Below the pieces are notes generated by a model. The model saw nothing but the letters and a program-made list of their open reading frames with translations, did no database searches and had not been told where the DNA came from. Shown piece after piece: positions 25,619-36,448 of a stretch of DNA of 64,000 nt. Both the position numbers and the translations under genes were made by a program. Location: positions 10,836,564-10,900,563 of the forward strand of contig JALGQZ010000009.1 in the NCBI GenBank assembly GCA_023105745.1, read 5' to 3'. Source of the stretch: Austropuccinia psidii. Lineage: Eukaryota > Basidiomycota > Pucciniomycetes > Pucciniales > Sphaerophragmiaceae. The stretch's first letter is position 1; the number at the start of each line of letters is the position of its first letter.

Positions 25619-27578
25619 TGTAAGGTTTGACTATGAAACAATAAGTAAAAATTACTAATATTTTACTTATTGTACTATGAATGTCCTTATAAATGAAATA
25701 AATAAGATAAAAATAATTATAATCATAAAGAATTATTATAATTATGGCATAAAATAATTATATTATTAAATAGTTATAATAATATAATTATGATTATAAA
25801 AAATAATATAATAAGTAAATATATTAATATAAGATAATTAATATATTTAAAAGCACTCTATTATTGTTACCAACAAATAATGAAGGCATAAAAAATTGTT
25901 TTTTATTAATAAAAAACAATTAATAACAAAAGTATTACTAATATTAAAATTATAAATTAATATAAATACTATTTATATCAATTATAGAATTATTAAAGTA
26001 ATAATAGAGAAAAATTATTATAATAAGAGAAATAACCTACTTTTAATGCTTAATATAATAATTTTGAATATTTTAATCCTAAAAATGTAAATAGAACTTA
26101 CTTAAATTGTAGTTACAATACAATTCAAGAGAAATTACAATTTTTCTTGATTTTACATGGAATAGAGGTTTTTAAGAGAAATTTAAACAAAACAATTAAA
26201 TAATTGCAATAATCATTTCAGAGATGAAGATTATAATAAGATTATATTTGGTCTTTATTAATATGAAAGTTTTATATATAAAGAATAAAGCAATTACCTT
26301 TTTATTTAATGATTTAATGTTTTCTAAGCGTCTGAGGGGAAAACAGAGTAAAAAGAGCTCTATTTATAGTAAATACCTCCCTCCTAGAGTCCAACAGGCT
26401 TCTAGTGGACGTGTAATGATGATTTCTACTAGAGCTGATCAATATTTTAAGGTTTTGTGATGATTAAATCATGATCAAACCATCTTACCTCATAATTATG
26501 CCATTATTTAGAGTTATCACTATAACTCTAAGTTTGATGACATCATAGGCTTGGCAGAAGCCTAAACCTTGTGTATTTTATTAGTATTAATCATATTCTC
26601 ATAGTATTCACCAGTTTTATCACTTATATGACTGTTAAACTTAAAATAAGATTGCAGTGAGTGATCTTGAATGATCAAATTAAAGTTTAAACTTTGATCA
26701 TTAATAACTTTTAAGTTATACATGCTACAGCTATTCTGAGAGTGGATTATGATAGCTTGGCATGTCCTCATTAAACTTTCAAGAGCATTTCAGTACATCA
26801 TCAAAACTGTATTTTTGATGCTTTTTCTTGTAACTTATCTTTTCTGTTGAAATTTAATATTTTAAACTTCAAACCATGATTTCAAGGGGTTATACCTTGA
26901 ATATTGTAATAAAAAATACATCAGTCTTCACGAATGAGCTAGTAGAATCTGACTGTATATTTTTTTAATTTTGGACCACTTTCACAACAAAGTGGTCAAC
27001 AGCTCTATTGGTTTTAATCAATACTCCCTTACAGGTTTTAACCTCGTTTATAGCTAGTGAAATAAAGTCCATTTCTGTATTCCTACAGTAATTACGTGGT
27101 GACTTTTTTTTTGGTTCATCACTCTATCATGTATATTTCAAAAGATATTAGCTAAACTCCTTGAATATATGCATTGACCAAAATAGTGCATATATTCAGC
27201 TTAACTCCTTAAGTATTGAATTTGGAGATTAGCTTATTAATTGTTTTATGTTTATATTGTTATTAAGAATCCAATGGTACCACTTATCTTAAATGTTGTT
27301 CCATTGGTATTTGAAATAATTAAGTATTCCTGTTTTTTATAAGGTATCATTACTTATAACTCATTAAATATTGACTTTACAGATATGCCATAAAAATGGT
27401 ATATGTGTATTTTACCATGGGGAATCCAATGGTGTAATTTATTTCACATGTTTATTCATTGGAATTTAAGTTAAAACAAGTTTTGTGCCTGTTTATGGCA
27501 TTTTGTAGTTTTAAGGTAATTATTTTAAATATTTCTTGTGACCTTTTTGGGTATGTGGTCATATTTCAAAGGTTCACA
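25619..27578 (-). repeat. 3' LTR of element 1
   Basis: Begins TGTGAACCTTTGAAATATG (minus strand, at 27578) and ends CAAACCTTACA (at 25619). It matches 34191-36170 along its length. Notable contents are a very AT-rich block near 25740-26000 with imperfect palindromes of ATTATAAT type, the TATA box at 26361-26369, and two facing CCAATG/CATTGG pairs (27271/27302 and 27426/27457). Confidence 0.93.
26361..26369 (-). promoter_or_regulatory. TATA box in element 1 3' LTR
   Basis: The minus strand reads CTATAAATAGAGC. The same sequence occurs at the matching place in the 5' LTR (34935-34942), about 1.2 kb from the LTR start. That is consistent with an internal promoter at a U3/R boundary. Confidence 0.55.
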
Positions 27579-27602
27579 TTCCCTGCCACCAAAAAAGATT
27601 GT
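27579..27602 (-). promoter_or_regulatory. Polypurine tract of element 1
   Basis: Immediately upstream of the 3' LTR on the minus strand is GGTGGCAGGGAA, preceded by a T run. This is the expected place for the primer of plus-strand DNA synthesis. The tract is purine-rich but not pure. Confidence 0.6.
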
Positions 27603-27699
27603 AACACAATCTGATATCTGTAATTAGGCTATCATCCACTGTTTTACCTCTTCAATAGACTTTGTTAGTCTTGAAGCTCAATAATTCTTGATTTTTCTA

Positions 27700-28329
27700 T
27701 TATTTATGTTTTCTTTCATGTCTGAGCCTTCTTAGTAGTCTAGCAGCATTTGTTATATCTTTCTCAAGTAGCCATTCATCTTCTTGAGTTGAATTTCTAT
27801 ACCTTACAAGGTACTCTCTTTCTTTTTTGTTTCTTGTCCTTCTTTCTTTAAGGACTTTTACAATTTTCTTCTCTTCTCCTTCCAACGGGGGAATTTCAAG
27901 TGGGGGTTTATTTCTTAGTGGAAATAATTCCTTGTCACTTGAGCTGTAAGGTTTTATCAGACTTACAGGGAAAGTTGGGTGTTTGTTCATTAATTCACCT
28001 GTGAGTTCCAATTGCACAGCATTGGGTACATGAAGTGCCTTTATCATAAATGGTCCTGCAAAGGAATCTTTCAATTTCTTTGGACCTTTTATGTTATTGA
28101 AATTAAGGGTTGATACCAGGACCAAATCTCCTATTTTGAAGTCAGGTGGTTTATGACTTTTATCCCATCTTTCTTTTGCATATTTGAAAGAATCTTGCAT
28201 ACATCTGTTTGCATGGTGTCTTGCTTTGTCAAGCATTATATTAAAACTGATTGCTGTTGGATGTTTACCCACCAAGTACTTTTTGAGGGTATCATAAAGA
28301 AGTCTTGGATTACAACCTTTTTCTAGCAT
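27700..28329 (-). pseudogene. Element 1 pol C-terminus: integrase tail and chromodomain
   Basis: A 209-codon open piece continuing the integrase after an in-frame stop at 28402-28404. It contains the GPY/F-like segment (KKLKDSFAGPFMIKALH) and a PVSLIKPY motif. The last ~60 residues are a chromodomain-like segment (VKVLKERRTRNKKEREYLVR, then DEWLLEKDI). Chromodomains define the chromovirus branch of Ty3/gypsy and are thought to guide integration to marked chromatin. The frame ends naturally about 120 bp before the 3' LTR. Confidence 0.85.
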
Positions 28330-28401
28330 TTCTGGTGTTTTGCCAGTAGAAGAATGGATTGATGTTTTATATTTCAGTTCAAGGGCTGGTATTAGTGTAC
28401 A

Positions 28402-29904
28402 TCAATCATGGGTAAAACCATAAGAATCTTTGAATTCTAGTCCATAAGCACAGAGTCTTCTGATCATGTCCTCCAAGGTTTGTATCATTCTTTCTGCTAA
28501 ACCTTCAGTTTGAGGATGGTAAGCTGTTGAGAATGATAACTTTGTACCAAACAAGTTATGGAGATTTGTCCAGAATGCTGAAGTGAATTTTGGGTCTCTG
28601 TCACTTATAATATTCTGGAATAAGCCTGTATGGCTAATGAATTTATTCCATATGATTATGGCTGTTTCCATAGCTGTGTCATCTTTGTGACATGGTAGGA
28701 ACATTGGTGTTTTGCTATACCTGTCAACTAATACTAGGCATGCATTATAGCTTCTGTCTCCTCCTGGGGGTAATGCTGTTACCCAATCCATATGAACTAT
28801 TTCCCAAAGGGATTTTGGTTGTTGGATTTGGATCATCATTCCAAATTTCTTTCCTGTGTCTCTGTTAGCGTTTTGCAATCTGTCACAGGTTTGGCAGTAT
28901 TCTGCAACATCTTTCTTCCAATTTGGCCACCAAGAGCAGGTTTTCACACTTTCTAGTGTTCTGTCTTCTGAAAGATGTCCAGCTGCAACACTATCATGAC
29001 ACTCATGTAAAATAGTGTTTATCAGGGTTCTATCTGTTAAGGACATAACACATGTGTGTTTTGTTCTATGGTAAAGGATTCCATCAAGGAGGTGGAATAT
29101 TCCTTCATCATATGCCTTTTTCCATGTTTCATCTAATTTTGATGGAAGTGATGGGTCTTTGCAGTCTTTCATTAGAAGTTGGCTTACAAGATGGCAATTC
29201 TTGTCTATTTTATAGCTTTCTTTAACTTGGTTAAAGAATTCTGTGCCAATTTCTGTAACACATATTCCTTCTATATGGTGCTCTTCCTGTGGTACCCATG
29301 CTGGATTGTCAGGGGTATTTGCTAGAGCCCATCTACTAAGACCATCCGCATTTTTATGAATATTACCAGATTTATGAACAATAGTCATATTTCCTCTATA
29401 TTCTTGGATAGAAATTGGCCATCTCAGCATATGTCTATTTGGAGTTTTCATATTTAATAGAGATTTTACAGCATTACAGTCTCTAATCATGTCAAATACT
29501 GTTCCATCCAAGTAATAATGTAATTTTTCTAAAGCCCACACTAAGCAGAGGCATTCCTTTTGGCTTTCTCCATATCTTGCTTCTGTTGGCTTTATCTGTC
29601 TTGAAATAAAACAAATTGGTCCTTCCACTGGTTTATCATTAATAATTTGTGTCTGGTGTAGTGCAGAACCTAGTCCTTCTCCACAAGCATCAATGTAAAG
29701 TTTAAAGGGCAGTTTCCAATCTGGCATTAGAAGAAATGGGGAATTTGTTAAGGAATCTTTCAATTCTTCATATGCCTTGACTCTTTCTTCTGTCACTTGA
29801 TAGACTGTTTGTTGATCACATAGTTTATACAAGGATTTGGCAATTTTTGCAAAGTCCTTTATATGCTGTCTATAGTAACCAGCAAATCCTAGAAAAAATT
29901 TCAT
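28402..29904 (-). pseudogene. Element 1 pol: RNase H and integrase core
   Basis: A 500-codon open piece. Residues ~1-60 finish the RT thumb/connection ([20 protein letters not shown]). About 65-190 is RNase H, with [31 protein letters not shown] and [10 protein letters not shown]. About 290-345 is the zinc-binding HHCC region ([20 protein letters not shown]). About 365-500 is the integrase core with the DDE set: MDWV, SDRDPKF, then AERMIQ about 35 residues further on. It is separated from the RT fragment by a TAA near 29905 where relatives have a sense codon, and ends at a TGA that probably replaces Trp (G to A). Confidence 0.9.
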
Positions 29905-29991
29905 TTATTTTTTGGTTTGAGGCATTGGCTTAAGCAGTACTGCTGCTACTTTATTCTTTTCTATGCCTAGAATAAGTCCAGATACACCATG

Positions 29992-30231
29992 TCATAGTGC
30001 TTTTAGTTCAATATATGCAAAATGACACTTTTTCAAGGAAATTTTCATATTCACTTGCACTATTTTTTGTAGTACCCTTTCTAGTCTTGTAAGGTGATTT
30101 TCCCAAGTTTCTGAGAAAACTCTGATATCATCAATATAGATAAGTAACCATCCTTCTGATAATTCTTCAGTAAATATGGTATTCATCATCCTTTGATAAT
30201 GGGAAGGTGCATTCTTTATGCCAAATGGCAC
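29992..30231 (-). pseudogene. Element 1 RT palm with active site
   Basis: A 79-residue fragment with PFGIKNAPSHYQRMM and the catalytic YIDD box (codons at 30127-30138), followed by TRLERVLQKI and ISLKKCHF. It is bounded upstream by a TAA in the IFEYL region and downstream by a TGA where relatives read Gly. All these breaks lie in what should be one continuous polyprotein. Confidence 0.88.
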
Positions 30232-30293
30232 TCTTAAGTATTAAAAAATCCCACAGTGGACTATTATCCTCAGTAGTTTCTTGGCATTGTCTG

Positions 30294-32414
30294 TTAAGAC
30301 ATTTTGATGAAACCCTTTAAGGCATCCATGGCTGTAATGAACTTAGCTTGTGACAATTGTGTCAATGTCTCATGGATTCTGGGTATTGGATATCTGTCTG
30401 GAATGGTATAGGTGTTCAGGGCTCTGAAGTCTCCTACCACTCTTGATTTTCCATTATGCCAAGCTATAATGACAGGTGTAGTGACCTCTACCTGTTCATT
30501 ATGTCCTACTTTTCTTAATACTACAAGGTCCATTAATTCTTTAATGTGTACCTCCAAGGCTTCTCTAGCCCTTGGACTAGCTGGGTAAGCAGGTCTCCTT
30601 AGTAAAGGTGGGTAAGGCTTTTCCACATTAAGAATTATACCCACCTCATGCCCAATTATGGCACCTAGTGGCTCTTTCTGAGTTGCAAAGGCATTTTTGT
30701 ACTTAAATAAGAGGTCAATCAATTTTTCTTTCATTTTTTCTGTTAATTCTTGATTTGATTCTGCCTCTTTGAGTTGTTCAGATATAAAAAGTTCATTTTC
30801 TGATCTTTTCTCTTCATTCTTAATAGCTGTGATTTGTTTTTTGTTATTTAAGAAGCCAAATTTTTGTCTTTTGTTGTCTCCTATAGTAAAATATCTATAT
30901 TTGTGGTTAGAGATATCTATACCATAAATTGATAAGTAGTTGTTTGCAAGTATGAAGTGATTGCTAGTACAGTTGTCCATTACTACAAACTCTACTTTAA
31001 TTTTGACACATTGTGAGGGGTGAGGAAAAATTATTTTTAAATCAATTATTCCAAGGGGCTTCATGCTCTCACTTGCACTACTAAATCTGACACGTTGTAT
31101 TGGCATAAGTTTTTCTTCCCAATCTGGGACAATGGTTTTTGAATAACTTTTACCAACACAGGTACAATATGCTCCTGTATCCAATTTCACTTTTCCTTCT
31201 TGGTTATCAACCATAACAATACTTATACTTGCTTTTCCAGCTGTATATCCCATTCCTTTTGCAGGTTTGGTTCTGTACATTTTGGCATCTTGTATATTTA
31301 TCAGGTTTGTGTCAGATTTTCCAACTTGTGGTAAGTTTGAGTTAACATCTAGTACTTCATAAATTATATCAATATTATTAATTTGTGCATTAATTATATT
31401 AATTTCATCACTTTCTGAACTTTCTGACTCTTCTGTTTCTTTTTCAGAGTCAGATTCCTCCTCTTTGTCATTGTGGTTTTCTGTTTCCAAAATTTCATTA
31501 ATCTTTGCCTTTTTGAGGCATTTATTGGCTAAGTGTCCAATACCTCCACATTTAAGGCATTTTCTTTGCTCATTATTGTTGGATGTATTGCGCTTGAAAG
31601 CTTCTTTTGATTTATCTTTTATGATAAATGGCTTATTTGGACTTTTACTGTCCAATTTCTTCCAAGTTCTGCCAATTTTTGTCTTTGTCACTATGTCCTC
31701 TAGTGCATTGATATACTCTTCTGTGGAGCATGGTTCTATACACCTTCTTCTTAGGATATGTTCTAGCTCTCCTCCACATTTCTTAAGTATTTTCATGTTC
31801 ACCATCTTTTGTGACATTTCTGGGTACAATGCATTGAGTCTTTCAACTTGTTTTAAGAACCAAGTTAAAGGTTTGTCTTTGTCTGGGTCAAAGAAAGAAT
31901 TTTCAAATGAATTCTCTATCTTGTACCTCCAGGAATCATTAGCCCACTTGGTGATTATTTCTTGTTTCCACCAAGACCAGGTGTTTTTGCCATTTGTTTG
32001 TCTTATGCCATAATACCATCTATTTGCAGATTTTTCAAACAATGAATGTAATCTTGCAGTAATCAATTCATCTGGTATGGCATAATCTTCTTGTAGCATG
32101 TAAATTGTCTTGATAAATGAAATGTGGTCATATTCACCTTCTCCTGTGAATATTTGCCATTCTTTTAATTGAGGTTCTTCCTTCATTAAGACTTGGTTAT
32201 TGTCTTGGTGACTTAAGTCTGTCATGAAATGATTTTTTAATTCCTCTTTTGATTTAACAAGGCTTCTTATGTGAGAAAATAGAGTTGATAACTTTGGCAT
32301 ATTTGAGCTAGCCTCATTAATTTTATCCATTTTTTCAGTAATAAGCCTTATTTCACTTTGGATGTCATCTTTTAGATGCATTCTTGCTTCATCACTTTTT
32401 TCCACATGGTCCAA
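30294..32414 (-). pseudogene. Element 1 gag capsid, zinc knuckle, protease and start of RT
   Basis: A 706-codon open piece. Approximate order: a helical, charged N-terminal part; a capsid-like region near residues 110-260 (with WWKQEIITKWAND and ILKKCGGELEH); a CCHC knuckle CLKCGGIGHLANKC near 290; an acidic Glu/Ser linker; the aspartic protease motif LDTGAYC near 410 (Asp-Thr-Gly codons at 31173-31181); and the first part of RT (RRPAYPASPRAREALE, VVGDFRALNTYTIPD, MDALKGF). It stops early because one T is missing after the GGF codons, which shifts the frame. Upstream, a TAA at about 32427 separates it from the N-terminal gag. Confidence 0.9.
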
Positions 32415-32894
32415 AAGTAATTCTTAGTGTGATGAAGTCTTATCTTCAAATTTTTCTACAGAAATACTTAGTTTGTTTGATTTTTCTGTAAGATTGTCAA
32501 TACTCATGTCATAATTGATTGTCAAAGTTTTATCTTTGATATCTTTTATGTATTTATACAATTCTTGTTGTCCTTGTATTAATTTTTGAGTGTTATCAAT
32601 TAAAATCTTTGGTTTATTATTTTAAGCAATAAAATTAATGTTGTCAATTTCTTTTTTATTTTTTACAACAATTTTTGTTAAAGAAGATAAGTTATTTTTT
32701 ATTTCTTGTAATGATAATAAACTATTTTTTATTTCTTTTAGAGATAATATACTATTTTTAATTTCAGTTAAAGTATTTACAACATCTTTGGACAAGGTTA
32801 TTTCTTGGGGAAATGAGGTTGTCTCATTCTTTGTTCTTCCTTGTCCTTGAATTCCATCAAGGTTCTGGCCATGCTGAATACATTTTCCATGGCA
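32415..32894 (-). pseudogene. Element 1 gag, middle coiled-coil part
   Basis: Joins the N-terminal and capsid parts. In the frame of the downstream piece it encodes a Lys/Glu/Asn/Ile-rich segment of coiled-coil type (LTEKSNKLSISVEKFEDK is recognisable near the lower end). It is broken by TAA codons near 32425 and 32622 and by a TGA at the start of the segment. Confidence 0.65.
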
Positions 32895-33491
32895 TCATTT
32901 TGGATTTTTGGAATCCTGTAGCTTGGGGAATATGGCTTTCTCCAATTCTTTTTCTTGTTCTTCTTCCCTTCTTGGGGAATTGGGTTGGCTTGGGCCTTGC
33001 TGGTAGAAGCTACTGGGGCTTCTTCCTTGGTTGACTCCTTCTTTTTGGCATGGTACTCCTTGATATTTTTGATTTGAGGTTTGGATGATAGTGGATTCCA
33101 TCCATTGGAGTATCTCACTATTTCCTCCTCTTTGATGAACTTTTTCAGGATGTGCCAGGAGTTCATCACTCCTTGGTGTATTTGGGGCAACATTTCCCAG
33201 TCCTTGTCTTTGTACACTGTGTAGTACTGTTTGTACTGGCTCATGTAAATGTCTATTTGAGCCCTCTGAATGTGATTTGTACCTGTTTGAGTCACTCATA
33301 CTTAGTTCTAATTCTGGTTCAGAGATCATGGGAATTTCTGGGACTTGCCTTTGGGATAAAGCACTTCCTTGTGTGGATTCTGTTCCTCTGGGGATATTGC
33401 CCTTCCTTTTCCCTTTTGAGGAATCAATTCTACCTCTGAGTCCAGCTCCATCTGATTGGATGGAGTATTGGGAGCCTCTTCTGGTAGTCAT
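32798..33491 (-). pseudogene. Element 1 gag N-terminus, with two overlapping open frames
   Basis: One frame (32895-33491) starts MTTRRGSQYSIQSDGAG and is Ser/Gln/Pro-rich. Another frame (32798-33295) is also open and reads like a structured protein (YYTVYKDKDWEMLPQIHQGV, NSWHILKKFIKEEEIVRYSN, then a Lys-rich tail ending RQPHFPKK). Both resemble proteins I remember from this rust's repeats. I cannot decide which is translated, or whether a frameshift or splice switches between them. The first ends at a TGA where the frame would otherwise continue. Confidence 0.65.
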
Positions 33492-33731
33492 ATTATAACA
33501 AAAATAAGAAATAAGAGAATTTTAGAACAGGAATTCTTCTTATGGCAATTTATAAATGACATACTCACCTTCAGAGTCCTGAATAGTGGGTCCTGGAAAG
33601 TCTAATTTCTTAGCTTTCTTTTTCTTAGTGATTATTGGTGTTGGAGAAGTTTGACAAGTTTCTTCCACCAATCTTTCAACAGTGGTTTGGTTGTCCTCTG
33701 TTGGATTGTCTTCAAACACTAAAAAAGACAA
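33481..33731 (-). pseudogene. Element 1 leader open frame, possible first gag exon
   Basis: A short open frame with Pro, Thr and a KKKKAK patch, ending DSEG just before a strong donor-like GTGAGT on the minus strand (33568 downward). A matching AG occurs at 33481-33482 just inside the MTTRR start. Splicing would remove 88 nt and join DSEG to the RGSQYS part of gag. This is inference from sequence signals only. Confidence 0.35.
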
Positions 33732-34172
33732 ATAAATATAAGTCTTCTATATAAAAGGTGTTATTTTTGGTAAGATATGGCAATTTTCCACGTAAAAATT
33801 GCTTTCATATCTTAAAAAATGAAATTAAAATGTGAAAAAATTACTTTTTTTATTCTTTTTTATTTATAATTTTTTTTGTTTTATATTTTTATTTTTAAAG
33901 AATAAAGTAAAAAAATGAATATGATTCTTTTATAAAATTATTCTTAATTTATAAAATATATTTTTTAATTACTAGAGTCACTCAAAGAAAGCTCTTGCAA
34001 GTCTAAGGATGTGACAAACCATGTGTAACACAGTAAAATTGCTTTCCAAATGCCTCAATAGTATTTAAAAACATAAAATATAAAATTATTATATAATTTT
34101 ATGATTATAATTGTAATTTATTATTGGATAGACCCAATTAGAATCTTTTTAAAGGTCTTTTAGAGTAAATAT

Positions 34173-34190
34173 CACAGGCAGGCCCCCAAA
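34173..34190 (-). promoter_or_regulatory. Primer-binding site of element 1
   Basis: The minus strand directly after the 5' LTR reads TT, then TGGGGGCCTGCCTGTGA. Starting TGG two bases inside the LTR is what is expected for a site that pairs with the CCA 3' end of a tRNA. I could not identify the tRNA. Confidence 0.7.
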
Positions 34191-36170
34191 TGTAAGGTTT
34201 GACTATTCAACAATAAGTAAGAATTACTAATATTTTACTTATTGTACTATGAATGTCCTTATAAATGAAATAAAGAAGACAAAAATAATTATAATAATAA
34301 AGAATTATTATAATTATGGCGTAAAATAATTATATTATTAAATAAATATAATAATATACTTTATATTATAGAAAAATAATATAATAAGTAAATATATTGA
34401 TATAAGATAATTAATAGATTTAAAAGCACTTTATTATTGTTACCAAAAAATAATGAAGGCGTAAAAAATTGTTTTTTATTAATAAAAAACAATTAATAAC
34501 AAAAATATTACTAATATTAAAATTATAAATTAATATAAATACTATTTATATCAATTATAGAATTATTAAAGTAATAATAGAGAAAAATTATTATAATAAG
34601 AGAAATAACCTACTTTTAATGCTTAATATAATAATTTTGAACAATTTTACGCCTAAAAATGTAAATACAACTTGTTTAAATTGTAGTTACAATACAATTT
34701 AAGAGAAATTACAATTTTTCTTGATTTTACTTGGAATAGAGGTTTGTAAGAGAAATTTAAACAAAACAATTAAATAATTGCAATAATCGTGTCAGAGATA
34801 AAGATTATAATAACATTATCTTTGGTCTTTAATAATATCAAAGTTTTATATATAAAGAATAAAGCAATTACCTTTTTATTTAATGATTTAATGTTTTGTA
34901 AGCGTCTGAGGGGAAAACAGAGTAAAAAGAGCTCTATTTATAGTAAATAACTCCCTCCTAGAGTCCAACAGGCTTCTAGTAGACGTGTACTGATGCTTTC
35001 TACTAGAATTGATCAATATTATAAGGTTTGGTGATGATTACATCATGATCAAACCATCTTACCTCATAATTACGCCATTATTTAGAGTTATCACTATAAC
35101 TCTAAGCTTGATGACATCATAGGCTTGGAAGAAGCCTAAAATTTGTGGATTTTATTAGTATTAATCATATTCTAATAGTATTCACCAGTTTTATCACTTA
35201 TATGACTGTTAAACTTAAAATAAGATTACAGTGAGTGATCTTAAATGATCAAATTTAAGCTTAAACTTTGATCATTGATAACTTTTAAGTTATACACGCT
35301 ACAGCTGTTCTGGGAGTGGATTCTGATAGCTTGGAATTTCAGAATCACACTGCGAAGAGGATTTTCTTACATCATCAAAACTGTATTTTTGATGATTTTT
35401 CTTGTAACTTATCTTTTCTGTTGAAATTTAATATTTTAAACTTCAAACCATGATTTCAAGGGGTTATACCTTGAATATTGTAATAAAAAATACATCATTC
35501 TTCACAAATGAACTAGTAGAATTCAACTGTCTACTGGTTTTTAAGCTTGGACCACTTTCACAAGAAAGTGGTAAACAGCTCTATTGATTTTAATCAATAA
35601 TCCCTCACCGGTTTTAACCCTGTTTATTACTTGTGAAATGAAGTTCATTTCTGTATTCCTGGAGTAACTACGTGGTGAATTTCTGTTTGGTTCATCACAC
35701 TATCATGTATATTTCAAACGATATTACCTAAAATCCTTGAATATATGCATTGACCAAATAAGTGCATATATTAGGCTTAACTCCTTAAGTATTGACTATG
35801 GAGATTAGATTCTTAATTGTTTTATGTGTAAATATTTATGGAAAATCCAACGGTACCATTTATTTCACATGTTGTCTCATTGGTATTTGAAATAATTAAG
35901 GATTCCTTTTTTTATAAGGTATTATTACTTATAACTCATTAAATATTGACTTTACAGATATGCCATAAAAATGGTATATGTGTATTTTACCATGGGGAAT
36001 CCAATGGTGTAGCTCATTTTGCACTTTTATTCATTGGGCTTTAAGTTAAGCCAAGGTTTATGCCTATTTATGACATTTTGTACTTTTAAGGTAATTATTT
36101 TTAATGTATAATTATTTTTAATATTTCTTGTGACCTTTTTGGGTATGTGGTCATATCTCAAAGGTTCACA
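34191..36170 (-). repeat. 5' LTR of element 1
   Basis: The minus strand starts TGTGAACCTTTGAGATATG at 36170 and ends CAAACCTTACA at 34191. It is the partner of 25619-27578 and carries the TATA box at 34935-34942 and the CCAATG/CATTGG pair at 36001-36037. The second pair is damaged here (CCAACG at 35847). Confidence 0.93.
34935..34942 (-). promoter_or_regulatory. TATA box in element 1 5' LTR
   Basis: TATAAATA on the minus strand, conserved with the other LTR. It is the best candidate for the transcription start region of element 1. Confidence 0.6.
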
Positions 36171-36175
36171 GTACA
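36171..36175. repeat. Target-site duplication GTACA, right copy (element 1)
   Basis: Exact repeat of 25614-25618 at the outer edge of the 5' LTR. Confidence 0.9.
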
Positions 36176-36448
36176 TGACTAATGTATCCAATTTAAGAAT
36201 CCTGTACCCGTGTGGGTAAGGTCTGTGCTAATTGTACTCTCACATCCCCATGTTTTTGTTGTTCCAGAGACATTTTGTTTTGCTCTGAGGTTGCTTGTGC
36301 TTGTCCTTGGTGAGCTCTGGAGCTGGCTTTTTCACAGATTTTTGAACGTTTTTTAATTTGGAATTGTCTCCCTATAATGAGCTATTGATACTGCATGACA
36401 AGAAGGCAATTCCCCATGTTAAGGAATGGATTGGACATGATGGGTAAT
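36176..36448 (-). pseudogene. Element 2 gag, N-terminal part beyond element 1
   Basis: The minus strand encodes a Gln/Ser-rich segment (SRAHQGQAQATSEQNKMSLE, then VQLAQTLPTRVQD). This is typical of the low-complexity gag N-termini I remember from this genome, and it continues in sense into the segment below 25613 once element 1 is removed. It is cut at 36449 by the LTR of element C. Confidence 0.6.

Larger units (their letters stand above)
25619..36170 (-). mobile_element. Complete Ty3/gypsy chromovirus-type retrotransposon (element 1)
   Basis: A 10.55-kb element on the minus strand. It has two LTRs of 1980 bp (34191-36170) and 1960 bp (25619-27578), a 5-bp GTACA duplication, a primer-binding site next to the 5' LTR, a purine-rich tract next to the 3' LTR, and gag, protease, RT, RNase H, integrase and chromodomain in Ty3/gypsy order. 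The LTRs differ by scattered substitutions and small indels, so it is younger than element 2, which it interrupts, but it is not recent. All coding parts carry stops or frameshifts, so this copy looks non-autonomous. Confidence 0.93.
18783..36448 (-). mobile_element. Old, heavily interrupted Ty3/gypsy element (element 2)
   Basis: Coding remnants read in correct gag-protease-RT-RNase H-integrase order on the minus strand, from 36448 down to 18783. They are interrupted by a solo LTR (21483-23187) and by complete element 1 (25619-36170). Removing element 1 and one copy of its GTACA duplication joins the gag remnant at 25613 to the one at 36176. The protein fragments are clearly related to element 1 but more decayed, and no domain is intact. 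Confidence 0.75.

Noticed and set aside
31465..32013. 182-codon plus-strand frame
   Set aside because: It lies wholly antisense to the conserved gag capsid and zinc-knuckle region of element 1.
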